A stretch of 64,000 nt of DNA, taken from Flavobacteriales bacterium. GTDB lineage: Bacteria > Bacteroidota > Bacteroidia > Flavobacteriales > Flavobacteriaceae. Below, piece after piece: positions 28,688-36,800 of the stretch. The notes below the pieces were generated by a model. It had not been told where the DNA came from and did no database searches. It saw only the letters and a program-made list of their open reading frames with translations. The stretch is from NCBI GenBank assembly GCA_011526365.1, contig WTIO01000044.1:42791-106790 (forward strand), written 5' to 3'. The translations under genes and the position numbers were made by a program. Position 1 is the first letter of the stretch. Each line of letters begins with the position of its first letter.

Positions 28688-29155
28688 TTAAAATTGTACT
28701 AATATTTGTGCTTTATCAATAGTGGCGTAGGGAACAGCTGCTGTTTTAGTTACCGTGTGCTTGCCCTTTCCAATAGGTTTTGGCTCACGTGTTTTCCAGC
28801 TCAGTTCCAAGGCCGTGTCATCTGCTTTCACAAGGGTGCCCACCATCGTTTTTGCCGCTGTGGTAGTAACCTCAATTTTACGCCCGATGTTTTTTTTGTA
28901 CTGCCGGGGCAACTGCAAGGGAGTACTCACTCCTACAGAGGTTACCTCAAGGGAAAAATCTAAAGTATCCCGATCGAGTTCGTGCTCTACTGCTCTGCTG
29001 ATTGCCACGCAATCTGCAAGGCGTACACCATTATCGCCGTCTAAGATGACCTTAATACTGTTGTCGGCCCCTACTTTAAGGTCCACCAAAAACAGCTCCG
29101 GATAACTCTCTAGGGCAACATCTAACAGATTTTCAACGGTTTGCTTTAATTCCAT
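28688..29155 (-). CDS. rimP: Ribosome maturation factor RimP
   Basis: A 155-aa protein for 30S subunit maturation. Recognisable segments are the N-terminal alpha/beta domain (ELFLVDLKVGADNSIKVILDGDNGVRLADCVAISRAVEHEL), the family motif LEVTSVGVSTPLQLPRQYKKNIGR and the C-terminal SH3-like domain. The start ATG (29153-29155) comes directly after a terminator-like hairpin with eight T, leaving no Shine-Dalgarno sequence. First gene of the rimP-nusA-infB operon. Confidence 0.95.
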   Translation of the reverse strand: MELKQTVENLLDVALESYPELFLVDLKVGADNSIKVILDGDNGVRLADCVAISRAVEHELDRDTLDFSLEVTSVGVSTPLQLPRQYKKNIGRKIEVTTTAAKTMVGTLVKADDTALELSWKTREPKPIGKGKHTVTKTAAVPYATIDKAQILVQF

Positions 29156-29158
29156 GAT

Positions 29159-29186
29159 AAAAAAAAGAGGGACACAATGTCGCCTC
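29159..29186 (-). terminator. Terminator/attenuator hairpin immediately upstream of rimP
   Basis: On the minus strand GAGG-C-GACA, loop TTG, TGTC-CCTC forms an 8-bp stem with one bulged C (29167-29186), followed by eight T (29159-29166) and then ATC-ATG of rimP. It lies between a -7 element (29211-29218) and the start codon, so it may act as a leader attenuator; alternatively it ends the broken lipoprotein gene upstream. Confidence 0.6.
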
Positions 29187-29425
29187 TAAATTTTCTTTCA
29201 GATAACGCTGCAAAAATAGGGAATTTTATTCAAACTGCCTAATGATGTCCTAAACCCAAAAGGGTGGTTGTTGATTCCATTTTTTGTAATCGCCACAGCG
29301 CTTCTCAAGGAGTAGTGAGCCGGGGTGGCCACTAAGGGGGAGGTAGATGCTTCGGTTTTGGTGTCTTCATCTTTAGAGCAACCAAATAAAAATAAAAGTA
29401 CTAGGGTAAGGGATAGGATTCACAT
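29187..29425 (-). pseudogene. Lipoprotein gene remnant with stop at codon 2
   Basis: The minus strand has ATG (29423-29425) followed at once by TGA (29420-29422) and then an open frame that reads ILSLTLVLLLFLFGCSKDEDTK, a convincing lipoprotein signal with lipobox LFGC and an acidic tail. The frame stays open for about 85 codons down to the rimP start, but the later part (HYSLRSAVAITKNGINN and on) looks unlike a protein domain and runs through the rimP promoter and hairpin. A -7 element TACTTTTG (29447-29454) lies 21 nt upstream of the ATG. I read it as a decayed or single-base-mutated small lipoprotein gene; AGA to TGA would restore it. A sequencing error at codon 2 is possible. Confidence 0.4.
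29211..29218 (-). promoter_or_regulatory. -7 promoter element for rimP-nusA-infB
   Basis: TATTTTTG on the minus strand matches TAnnTTTG, 55 nt before the rimP ATG. No clear -33 TTG at the right distance. The predicted leader is short and consists almost wholly of the hairpin at 29167-29186. Confidence 0.5.
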
Positions 29426-29502
29426 AAGTAGGTATTTAGGATTGCTCAAAAGTAGGGCTTTTTACAGATGAAAATGGTTATTTAATTTAATTTAACACTC
29501 CC

Positions 29503-29534
29503 TTGACGCAGGAAAACTGTTTTCTTTATCTTTG
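29503..29534 (+). promoter_or_regulatory. Promoter of the vWA-AAA+ genes
   Basis: TTG (29503-29505), 21-nt spacer, TATCTTTG (29527-29534): a full Bacteroidota promoter. It ends 8 nt before the ATG at 29543, predicting an almost leaderless mRNA. Confidence 0.7.
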
Positions 29535-29542
29535 GGAAAGCT

Positions 29543-30688
29543 ATGAAAAATAAAGGCCGGACACATTTTACTCCAGGTGCAGCCCCAGGCTGGCTATTTA
29601 CCACATTTAAAGCGGATGAAAAAACTCCCTTTGAACGGCTTTTTGAAATTTTCAAAGAACTCATAATTCATACTTCGGGCGACTTCGACGAAGCCATCGA
29701 CTGGCTGCGAGAATTGGACAAGGAGTATCAACTCACCGATGCAGACTACACCATAGACGATTTTGTGAAGGAATTGCTAGAACGCAGCTACATACGCCAA
29801 GAAATTGCCCCCGATGGATCGGGGCCACAAATACGCATTACCCCTAAAACAGAAAAATTTCTGCGCGAGCATGCCCTCAAACAAATTTTTGGAAAACTGC
29901 GGCGCACAGGTCGGGGGAATCACAACACTAAATTTAGTGGGGCCAGTCAAGAAGCCTCAGGAGATTTACGGGCCTTTGAGTTTGGCGATGGCCTTGAAAA
30001 AATTGTACTTACGGAGAGTATTAAAAATGCCCAAATTCATTCGGGCATAGACGACTTCCAACTCCACCAACAGGACTTGGTGGTTTCAGACGCCTTCTAC
30101 CAGGCGCAAATGAGTACGGTACTGATGATTGACATTAGTCACAGTATGATTCTTTATGGCGAAGACCGCATTACTCCTGCCAAAAAAGTAGCTATGGCCC
30201 TAGCAGAAATGATTACCACTCGCTATCCTAAAGACACCCTAGACGTTTTGGTGTTTGGCAACGATGCGCGTCCCATTTCACTAAAGGAATTACCGTACCT
30301 TCAAGTGGGGCCCTACCACACCAATACGGTAGCTGGATTACAGTTGGCTATGGATATTTTGCGTCGAAAAAAGAATGCCAACAAGCAGATTTTTATGATC
30401 ACGGACGGGAAGCCCAGTTGCCTACGCCTGCCCGACGGTTCCTACTATAAAAACAGTGTAGGACTTGATCCACAAATTGTGGACAAATGTTATAGCATGG
30501 CACGACAGGCCAGAAAAAATAATATTCCTATTACCACTTTTATGATCGCCTCTGACCCCTACTTAAAATATTTTATTCAAGAATTTACCGCCCAAAACAA
30601 AGGAAAGGCCTTTTACACGGGTCTCAACGATCTTGGCGATATGATTTTTGAAGACTATGAAAACAACAGAAGAAAAAAATTGCGCTAG
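29543..30688 (+). CDS. vWA-domain protein paired with AAA+ ATPase
   Basis: A 381-aa soluble protein. The C-terminal part (about 190-370) is a von Willebrand A domain with the metal-ion-dependent adhesion site DISHS, followed by TPAKKVAMALAEMI, DTLDVLVFGND, LQLAMDILRRKKNANKQIFMITDGKPS and a Rossmann-like C-terminus. The N-terminal ~180 residues are helical and of unknown fold. It lies 9 nt upstream of an AAA+ ATPase gene; MoxR/RavA/Mg-chelatase-type ATPases act with such vWA partners in metal insertion or complex assembly. The start follows the -7 element by 8 nt, so translation probably begins at or near the 5' end of the mRNA. The client is unknown. Confidence 0.88.
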   Translation: MKNKGRTHFTPGAAPGWLFTTFKADEKTPFERLFEIFKELIIHTSGDFDEAIDWLRELDKEYQLTDADYTIDDFVKELLERSYIRQEIAPDGSGPQIRITPKTEKFLREHALKQIFGKLRRTGRGNHNTKFSGASQEASGDLRAFEFGDGLEKIVLTESIKNAQIHSGIDDFQLHQQDLVVSDAFYQAQMSTVLMIDISHSMILYGEDRITPAKKVAMALAEMITTRYPKDTLDVLVFGNDARPISLKELPYLQVGPYHTNTVAGLQLAMDILRRKKNANKQIFMITDGKPSCLRLPDGSYYKNSVGLDPQIVDKCYSMARQARKNNIPITTFMIASDPYLKYFIQEFTAQNKGKAFYTGLNDLGDMIFEDYENNRRKKLR

Positions 30689-30697
30689 CACAACCTT

Positions 30698-32161
30698 ATG
30701 AAAAAACCCGCTATCACCACCCTAAAAGCACTGCACGCCAGTGGCTACACCCCTAAGAGTATTCAACAAGAATTGGCCGATAATTTGAAAGCAAATTTAA
30801 AAGCCAACAAAAACAGTTTTGAAAGCATCATTGGCTATGAACACACCGTTATTCCCAATATTGAACGTGCCATCTTATCGGGGCACAATATTAATTTATT
30901 GGGCTTACGGGGTCAAGCCAAAACACGTATTGCAAGACTGATGGTAGCCTTGTTGGACGAATGGATTCCTGTGGTAGCAGGGTCAGACATTAATGACGAC
31001 CCCCTGGCCCCCATTTCGCATGAGGCCAAAGCCATTATTGCTGCTAAGGGGGAAGACACTCCCGTGGACTGGCTCCACAGAGACGATCGCTTTTTTGAAA
31101 AATTAGCCACTCCAGATGTCACCGTAGCCGATTTAATTGGTGATGTTGACCCCATTAAGGCCGCCAGTTTAAAATTGTCTTATGCTGACGAACGAGTGAT
31201 CCACTTTGGCATGATTCCCCGTGCCCATCGCTGTATTTTTGTGCTAAACGAACTTCCCGATTTACAAGCGCGTATTCAGGTGGCCTTGTTTTCTATATTG
31301 CAAGAAAAAGAAGTGCAAATTCGCGGATTTAAACTTCGCCTGCCCCTTGAGTTGCAGTTTGTGTTTACTGCCAATCCTGAGGATTACACCAACAGGGGGA
31401 GTATTGTAACCCCATTAAAAGATCGGATTGGTTCGCAAATTTTAACCCACTATCCCAAAACACCTGCACTGGCCAAACAAATTACCCAACAAGAAGTACA
31501 GTTATCTCCAGAACAAAGAGAAACCGTTTATGTACCCGAACTGGCCAAAGACCTTATTGAGCAAATAGGGTTTGAAGCCCGAGACAGCGAATACATTGAT
31601 GCAAAAAGCGGCGTGAGTGCCCGAATGAGTATTACGGCCTATGAAAATCTGGTAAGTACTGCGGAACACCGTATGTTGCGCAACGGAGATACAAATACCC
31701 GAGTTCGCCTTTCCGATTTTTCAGGAGTAGTTTCCGCCATCAATGGAAAAGTAGAATTGGTGTACGAAGGAGAGCAAGAAGGCCCCGAACAAATTTCCTA
31801 CCACCTCATTGACAGCGCTATTAAAACGCTGTTTCCAAAATATTTCCCAAAAATTGAAAAGCTCGAAAAACCAGATGCCGAAACGCCTTATGACGGTGTA
31901 CTCAATTGGTTTTTTCAGGACAACAGTTTGTTCCTTGAAGACAGCTTAAAGGACACCGAATTTGAGACCCAGCTGGAAGGAGTAACACCACTGGGTGAAT
32001 TGATTGCCAAACACCAACCTGAGGTGCCGGTACAAGACCAATGGTTTCTTAAAGAATTTTTGCTGTGGGGCTTGGTGAGTTATGAAAAACTCAACAAAAC
32101 CAGAACCGAAAGCGGCTTGCAGTTTAAAGATGCGTTGGGAAGTTTTATCAGAGGACTATAA
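30698..32161 (+). CDS. AAA+ ATPase of MoxR/magnesium chelatase subunit I type
   Basis: A 487-aa protein. Walker A is GLRGQAKT (about 69-76), Walker B CIFVLNELPDL with Asn-Glu in place of Asp-Glu, followed by LFSILQEKEVQIRGF and sensor 1 FVFTANPEDYTNRG. The lid domain (EQIGFEARDSEYIDAKSGVSARMSITAYENL) is typical of the magnesium-chelatase-I/MoxR group. The C-terminal ~130 residues are an added helical region. It is encoded 9 nt after the vWA partner, so the pair should form a chaperone-like ATPase complex. No chlorophyll or cobalamin chelatase genes are near, so metal chelation is not indicated. Confidence 0.88.
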   Translation: MKKPAITTLKALHASGYTPKSIQQELADNLKANLKANKNSFESIIGYEHTVIPNIERAILSGHNINLLGLRGQAKTRIARLMVALLDEWIPVVAGSDINDDPLAPISHEAKAIIAAKGEDTPVDWLHRDDRFFEKLATPDVTVADLIGDVDPIKAASLKLSYADERVIHFGMIPRAHRCIFVLNELPDLQARIQVALFSILQEKEVQIRGFKLRLPLELQFVFTANPEDYTNRGSIVTPLKDRIGSQILTHYPKTPALAKQITQQEVQLSPEQRETVYVPELAKDLIEQIGFEARDSEYIDAKSGVSARMSITAYENLVSTAEHRMLRNGDTNTRVRLSDFSGVVSAINGKVELVYEGEQEGPEQISYHLIDSAIKTLFPKYFPKIEKLEKPDAETPYDGVLNWFFQDNSLFLEDSLKDTEFETQLEGVTPLGELIAKHQPEVPVQDQWFLKEFLLWGLVSYEKLNKTRTESGLQFKDALGSFIRGL

Positions 32162-32242
32162 CAACCGCTCCTTTACTTCTATCAGTACGCCTATGGCCAA
32201 ACACAAAAATAAGCTGCCGAAAAAAATTGCTCCTACACCCAT
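32156..32242 (-). CDS. Possible 28-aa single-span membrane peptide
   Basis: The minus strand encodes MGVGAIFFGSLFLCLAIGVL followed by IEVKERLL and a TAG stop. It is one hydrophobic helix with a charged C-terminal tail, a normal shape for a small membrane protein. It lies 18 nt after the 92-aa membrane protein on the same strand, so it could be its second cistron, and it overlaps the last 6 bp of the AAA+ gene. No Shine-Dalgarno is obvious. Short length means chance cannot be excluded. Confidence 0.4.
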   Translation of the reverse strand: MGVGAIFFGSLFLCLAIGVLIEVKERLL

Positions 32243-32260
32243 AAATAGGTTGTTTTAGTT

Positions 32261-32539
32261 TTAAAAGTTAATCCACATACACAAAGTAAACCAAAAAAAA
32301 CAAAATACACTGACGGCCCGAGAGGTAGAAAGTCCTTTGGCAAGGACGAGTACAAAATATACCCAAGGAAAACCGTGCAGTACCAAATCAAACCAATCTA
32401 GGGCTTGCATCCCATTAGCACCTCCCAATACCCACCGTAATTTTCCCACTATGTGAGGTTCTGGAGTGTAGGGGGCTAAGCCTAGGGTAAGGCAAAACAC
32501 GAGTGGAAGTTGTAATTTTTTTAAATTTAGTCTACGCAT
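32261..32539 (-). CDS. Small conserved-type membrane protein, function unknown
   Basis: A 92-aa protein starting at the ATG 32537-32539; the earlier in-frame TTG belongs to the promoter's -7 element. It has three hydrophobic segments: an N-terminal LQLPLVFCLTLGLAPY, a middle DWFDLVLHGFPWVYFVLVLA and a C-terminal AVSVFCFFWFTLCMWI, with EPHIVGKLRW between the first two. I have the impression that similar short proteins occur in other flavobacteria, with no assigned role. A good promoter ends 6 nt before the ATG. It is divergent from the SdpI-like gene. Confidence 0.65.
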   Translation of the reverse strand: MRRLNLKKLQLPLVFCLTLGLAPYTPEPHIVGKLRWVLGGANGMQALDWFDLVLHGFPWVYFVLVLAKGLSTSRAVSVFCFFWFTLCMWINF

Positions 32540-32545
32540 CTGCTT

Positions 32546-32577
32546 CAAAAGTAGAAAAAACCAACCAACAACTACAA
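32546..32577 (-). promoter_or_regulatory. Promoter of the 92-aa membrane protein gene
   Basis: On the minus strand TTG (32575-32577), 21-nt spacer, TACTTTTG (32546-32553). The ATG at 32539 follows after only 6 nt, again predicting a leaderless or near-leaderless transcript. Confidence 0.65.
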
Positions 32578-32579
32578 CT

Positions 32580-32963
32580 ATGAACGCATTCTTTGCCCTA
32601 TTTCCTCCACTAACTTTGCTGTGTTTTCTTTTAGGGGTGGTATTCCTTATTGGTGCGCAAATTACTTTGCGCTATCCCCCTAAAAAAATCAATTCCTTGT
32701 ATGGGTATCGCACCAAAAACAGCATGAAAAGTCAACAGCACTGGGACTTTGCCCAACGCTACAGCAGTATTAAAATGAAAGCCCTGGGGCTAATCTACTT
32801 ACTTATGGGCGGTCTTTTTTACTTTTTGAATTATGAATCAGTAGCGGTAGGGCTACTCATTGGCATTACCACAGTTCCTCCCCTTGTGCTTTTGCTGCAA
32901 ACTGAAAATGCCATTAAAACCCAATTTCCTAAGGATGCGCCTAAGGAAAAAGAAGGAGAATAA
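32580..32963 (+). CDS. SdpI family membrane protein
   Basis: A 127-aa protein with three hydrophobic helices (LFPPLTLLCFLLGVVFLIGA, MKALGLIYLLMGGLFYFL and VAVGLLIGITTVPPLVLLL). Between the first two lies the SdpI-family signature: NSLYGYRTKNSMKSQQHWDFAQRYSS. In Bacillus SdpI gives immunity to the SdpC toxin, but small SdpI-like proteins are widespread and mostly of unknown role. It starts at ATG 2-3 nt downstream of the divergent promoter's -33 and ends at a bidirectional terminator shared with tRNA-Gln. Confidence 0.8.
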   Translation: MNAFFALFPPLTLLCFLLGVVFLIGAQITLRYPPKKINSLYGYRTKNSMKSQQHWDFAQRYSSIKMKALGLIYLLMGGLFYFLNYESVAVGLLIGITTVPPLVLLLQTENAIKTQFPKDAPKEKEGE

Positions 32964-32964
32964 A

Positions 32965-32991
32965 AAAACCCTCCTAAACTAGGAGGGTTTT
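32965..32991. terminator. Bidirectional terminator between the SdpI-like gene and tRNA-Gln
   Basis: AAAACCCTCCT (32965-32975) and AGGAGGGTTTT (32981-32991) pair perfectly over 11 bp with a 5-nt loop. The minus strand continues in a run of T, the plus strand has TTTT. It begins 1 nt after the SdpI-like stop and lies directly at the 3' end of the tRNA. Confidence 0.9.
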
Positions 32992-32992
32992 G

Positions 32993-33065
32993 TTGGCCCA
33001 CTAGGGCTCGAACCTAGACTCTTCTGAACCAAAATCAGACGTGTTGCCAGTTACACCATGGGCCA
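32993..33065 (-). tRNA. tRNA-Gln (anticodon TTG)
   Basis: On the minus strand the 7-bp acceptor stem TGGCCCA/TGGGCCA closes a complete cloverleaf: anticodon stem TCTGA/TCAGA with loop TTTTGGT (anticodon TTG), T-arm CTAGG-TTCGAGC-CCTAG, D-loop with GGTGTAACTGGCAAC, discriminator A. The CCA end is not encoded. Confidence 0.97.
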
Positions 33066-33074
33066 ATAGCGGCA

Positions 33075-33104
33075 CAAATTTACTGTAAACATTTTTACAG
33101 GCAA
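33075..33104 (-). promoter_or_regulatory. tRNA-Gln promoter with an inverted repeat in the spacer
   Basis: On the minus strand TTG (33102-33104), 19-nt spacer, TAAATTTG (33075-33082), 9 nt before the tRNA 5' end. The spacer holds a perfect 7-bp inverted repeat CTGTAAA-N4-TTTACAG (33083-33100). Confidence 0.85.
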
Positions 33105-33199
33105 AAATTTCTGATTTTATTTTTCACCCCTTAAAAAAATGTTTTTTTGTGACCGCCACTGTATTTAGCGTTAAAGCAGCCATAAACTTTGAAAAGGCC

Positions 33200-33231
33200 T
33201 TGGGCGTTACTTTGAAATATTAGTATTTTCG
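33200..33231 (+). promoter_or_regulatory. Probable promoter of the DUF2723 gene
   Basis: TTG (33200-33202), 21-nt spacer, TATTTTCG (33224-33231), one mismatch from TAnnTTTG, 17 nt upstream of the ATG at 33249. Confidence 0.5.
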
Positions 33232-33248
33232 TCACTCATAACAACACT

Positions 33249-36200
33249 ATGACGGAACAACACTATAAGCTTTGGAATCGCCTCTTTGGATGGGGAATAT
33301 TTGCCATTGCCTTGTTCACTTTTGCCAGCACAGTAGAACCAACAGCCAGCTATTGGGATGCGGGAGAATACATTGCTACGGCCGCCAAACTACAAGTTGG
33401 GCATCCTCCCGGAGCGCCACTTTTTCAAATGATGGGGGCATTTTTTGCCAGCTTCGCCTCTGGCCCCGAAAAGATTGCTTTAATGGTAAACGCCATGTCG
33501 GTGTTTTCCAGTGCTTTTACAGTGTTGTTTTTGTTTTGGACACTAACGCTTTTGTTTCGAAAACTTCCAGCTTTTTCAAGCCTAGACACTCTTCCACAGC
33601 GCTTGAGCTTTTTTGGTAGTGCTGCGGTAGGCGCACTTGCCTTTTGCTTTTCAGATAGTTTTTGGTTTAATGCCGTTGAGGCAGAGGTGTATGCCATGGC
33701 CACTCTCATTTTATCTTTACTCTTCTGGTTGGGACTGCGCTGGGAACAGGACATGAATACGCCTAGGGGAGACCGCTGGTTATTACTTATTGCCTTTATT
33801 TTAGGCTTGTCCTTTGGGGTGCATTTTATGGGCCTACTTACCATTCCTGCCCTCGGCATGATTTACTACTTTAAAAATTACAAGACCATTACCCTCAAGG
33901 GTTTTTTGGTGGCCAATGCCCTATCGGTTGCTGTACTGCTGTTTATTTTTAAACTGTTACTCCCCCTAACACTTGCGCTTTTTGGCCGTGCCGAAGTGTA
34001 TTTTGTAAACACCATAGGCCTGCCCTTCAATAGCGGAACACTCATTATGGGAGTGCTAATTACACTCGTATTTGTATATTGCCTGCGGATCACAAAAGCT
34101 CGCGGATGGGTAAATGTAAACACAGGAATTTTGGCCATTTTATTTGTTTTCTTAGGCTTTTCTTCGTGGATTATGCTGCCCATACGCGCAAATGCAAACA
34201 CCGTAATTAATGAAAATGCCCCAACCGATGCACGACAGCTTTTGGCCTACTACAACCTGGAACAATATCCCGAAACCAAGCTATTCTACGGCCCCTTCTT
34301 TTCCGATATGTATGCTGGTCAAGATGAAGAAGAACCCTACATAGACGACAAACCCAAATACGAAAGAAATTACAAAACAGGCAAATACAACATTGTCAAC
34401 TACTGGGAAAATGCACGTATTAATTCCAATAGTGAACACCGGGGCCTCCTACCCCGTTTGTGGAGTATGGAACACGCAGGGAATTACATGGACTTTACCC
34501 AACCCTTAGAATTTGAAATTGCCCCACGCTACCGCAACAACGAACAGCTTCGCGCTCGTGTAGCCGAGTTTCGTGCCGATGCCGAAGAAGGAATAGTGAA
34601 GGGGGAAGAATACCACAACTTTTTTAAGAGCTTTGGACCCTATTTAGACATAGAAAAACCCTCTTTTTGGAGCAACTTGCAATTTATGTTCCAGTATCAG
34701 TTTAACTATATGTACTGGCGCTACTTTATGTGGAATTTTGTGGGTCGACAAAACGATTTGCAAGGAGATTACAGCATCCTTAAAGGAAACTGGCTCAGTG
34801 GTATCCCTTTTATTGATCAGCTGCATTTGGGGAATCAAAATAATTTAGATGCAGATGCTCTAAACAACAAAGCGCGGAACACCTACTTTTTCTTACCCCT
34901 TTTGTTGGGCATTTTTGGCTTGTACTTTATCTACCAGCAGGACCCGAAGCGATTTTGGGTGCTGTTGATTTTTTTCCTGTTTACGGGCTTAGCCTTAAAG
35001 GTGTACCTCAACGAACGTCCGTTTGAACCCCGGGAGCGTGACTATGCCCTGGTAGGTTCCTTTTATGTGTTTGCAGTATGGATTGGTATAGGAGCCTATG
35101 CATTGGTGCAGCGCCTAAAAAAGTTTAATGCCTGGACAAGAACAGCGGCTGTAGGGGTTTGTTTGGCCGCAGTACCCCTTATTATGGCCTTTCAAAATTG
35201 GGACGATCACGACCGTTCTAACCGTTACACAGCACAATCCATAGCCAAAGCCTATTTACAATCCATAGCCGAAGACAAAGGTGCCATGATTTTTTCAATA
35301 GGTGACAACGATACCTTTGCCCTTTGGTATGCTCAGGAAATTGAAGAATTCCGCACCGATGTACGCACCATCAACACCAGCCTGTTGGCCACCGATTGGT
35401 ACATCGATCAAATGAAACGCCAAACCTACAAAAGCCCCCCTATACCTGCACAAATAAAGCACGAGCAATACGCCTATGGTATTCGGGACTACATTAAACA
35501 CGAAGGCATCCGCGATTCTATTCGTATTGACATAAAAGATTTTGTCAATTGGGTGACCAGTGATAACCCGGCCACTAAATACAGGAGCTTTTTAATGCAA
35601 AACGGAGTAGATCCTAGTTATTATCCCGAAGGAACTCAAGAAATGGTTTTTTATCCCACCAACAAAATCAGAGTGCCCGTTAACAAGGAGAACGTTTTAA
35701 AAAGTGGCATCGTTAAACCCGAGGACGCCGACTTGATTGTACCCTACATTGATATTGATTTACCCACCTCTGGCATCACAAAAAATCAATTCCTGATGCT
35801 GGATATTCTTGCCAACAATAACTGGGAACGCCCCATTTACTTTACTGGAGGAAGTTATAACGATGCCGAATACATTTGGATGAAGCCCTTCCTGCAATTG
35901 GATGGCTTGGTGTATAAATTGGTGCCCATTGAAACCCCTTTAAGTAAAGTAAACCCATATTTGATGGGCCGTATTGACAGTTCGTTAATGTACGATATTG
36001 TCATGCAGTGGGATTGGGGAAATGCTGAAGACCCCAATATTTATCACGATCCCGAAACACGAAAAAACAGTATTTCCTTCCGAAGCAATTTAGCCCGTTT
36101 GGCGGAGAGCTTAATTCTGGAAGGTAAAAATGATAAAGCACGCAACATACTGGATTTAGCCATGGAAAAGATGCCGGTGGACTATTTTGGCTACTACAGT

Positions 36201-36800
36201 CTACTGGTTCCGTTTGTAGATGGCTACTTCCGTTTGGGAGACCAAGAAAAAGCACGTTCCCTCTACCAACAATTGGCCTTTAAATATGCTGACCGCCTGG
36301 CGTACTTCGCTTCCTTAGCCCCCGCTGATCAATATGGTATAGGAGAAGAAATAATTACAGAAATAGAACGCTACCGCACCTTAACAGAAACCCTGTCGGC
36401 CAATAACGAAACCGATATCTTGGAAGCCGCATTGGAACAGTTTACCAAAGCAATCACCCCTTTTGTCTTTTTGTATGGCAATTATGACTTCTACACCCAA
36501 TTGTACCCCGTTGTTGAAGGCTACTATAGCGCTGGAGTACCTGAAAAGGCAAAAGTACTAGCCGATAAAATTCTTCAAGCCCTGGAGGGGCGTATGCAGG
36601 TGTACAGTCGTTTTTCTTCAGAAAATCAAATGTTGCTGATGGACCGTATCAAATCTGAATTAATGGATTTTCAGGAATTTGTATTGTTAATGCAACAAGC
36701 CGACACCAGTGCGTATGCAACCGAAGTGCTTAACAGATACAATGCAAGTGTAGAGGCGCTACTGGTGGAAGAGGCTACAGCGACTCCCGAGGAGGACTAA
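33249..36800 (+). CDS. DUF2723 large membrane protein (TMEM260/protein O-glycosyltransferase-like)
   Basis: An 1183-aa protein. The N-terminal ~330 residues and a second block around 520-650 hold about a dozen TM helices; the loop WDAGEYIATAAKLQVGHPPGAPLFQMMG after the first helix is the DUF2723 signature with the acidic DxGE motif expected of a GT-C-type glycosyltransferase. After the membrane part there is a long soluble region (IFSIGDNDTFALWYAQE, FTGGSYNDAEYIWMKPFLQLDG) and a helical TPR-like C-terminus. Related TMEM260 in animals is an O-mannosyltransferase, and Bacteroidota glycosylate many secreted proteins on Ser/Thr, so a role in protein O-glycosylation is a fair inference. Monocistronic; the stop overlaps the convergent thioredoxin-like gene by 4 bp. 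Confidence 0.88.
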   Translation: MTEQHYKLWNRLFGWGIFAIALFTFASTVEPTASYWDAGEYIATAAKLQVGHPPGAPLFQMMGAFFASFASGPEKIALMVNAMSVFSSAFTVLFLFWTLTLLFRKLPAFSSLDTLPQRLSFFGSAAVGALAFCFSDSFWFNAVEAEVYAMATLILSLLFWLGLRWEQDMNTPRGDRWLLLIAFILGLSFGVHFMGLLTIPALGMIYYFKNYKTITLKGFLVANALSVAVLLFIFKLLLPLTLALFGRAEVYFVNTIGLPFNSGTLIMGVLITLVFVYCLRITKARGWVNVNTGILAILFVFLGFSSWIMLPIRANANTVINENAPTDARQLLAYYNLEQYPETKLFYGPFFSDMYAGQDEEEPYIDDKPKYERNYKTGKYNIVNYWENARINSNSEHRGLLPRLWSMEHAGNYMDFTQPLEFEIAPRYRNNEQLRARVAEFRADAEEGIVKGEEYHNFFKSFGPYLDIEKPSFWSNLQFMFQYQFNYMYWRYFMWNFVGRQNDLQGDYSILKGNWLSGIPFIDQLHLGNQNNLDADALNNKARNTYFFLPLLLGIFGLYFIYQQDPKRFWVLLIFFLFTGLALKVYLNERPFEPRERDYALVGSFYVFAVWIGIGAYALVQRLKKFNAWTRTAAVGVCLAAVPLIMAFQNWDDHDRSNRYTAQSIAKAYLQSIAEDKGAMIFSIGDNDTFALWYAQEIEEFRTDVRTINTSLLATDWYIDQMKRQTYKSPPIPAQIKHEQYAYGIRDYIKHEGIRDSIRIDIKDFVNWVTSDNPATKYRSFLMQNGVDPSYYPEGTQEMVFYPTNKIRVPVNKENVLKSGIVKPEDADLIVPYIDIDLPTSGITKNQFLMLDILANNNWERPIYFTGGSYNDAEYIWMKPFLQLDGLVYKLVPIETPLSKVNPYLMGRIDSSLMYDIVMQWDWGNAEDPNIYHDPETRKNSISFRSNLARLAESLILEGKNDKARNILDLAMEKMPVDYFGYYSLLVPFVDGYFRLGDQEKARSLYQQLAFKYADRLAYFASLAPADQYGIGEEIITEIERYRTLTETLSANNETDILEAALEQFTKAITPFVFLYGNYDFYTQLYPVVEGYYSAGVPEKAKVLADKILQALEGRMQVYSRFSSENQMLLMDRIKSELMDFQEFVLLMQQADTSAYATEVLNRYNASVEALLVEEATATPEED

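Noticed and set aside
30698..32161. Magnesium chelatase for chlorophyll synthesis
   Set aside because: No ChlH/ChlD or other pigment genes; the sequence fits generic MoxR-type ATPases.
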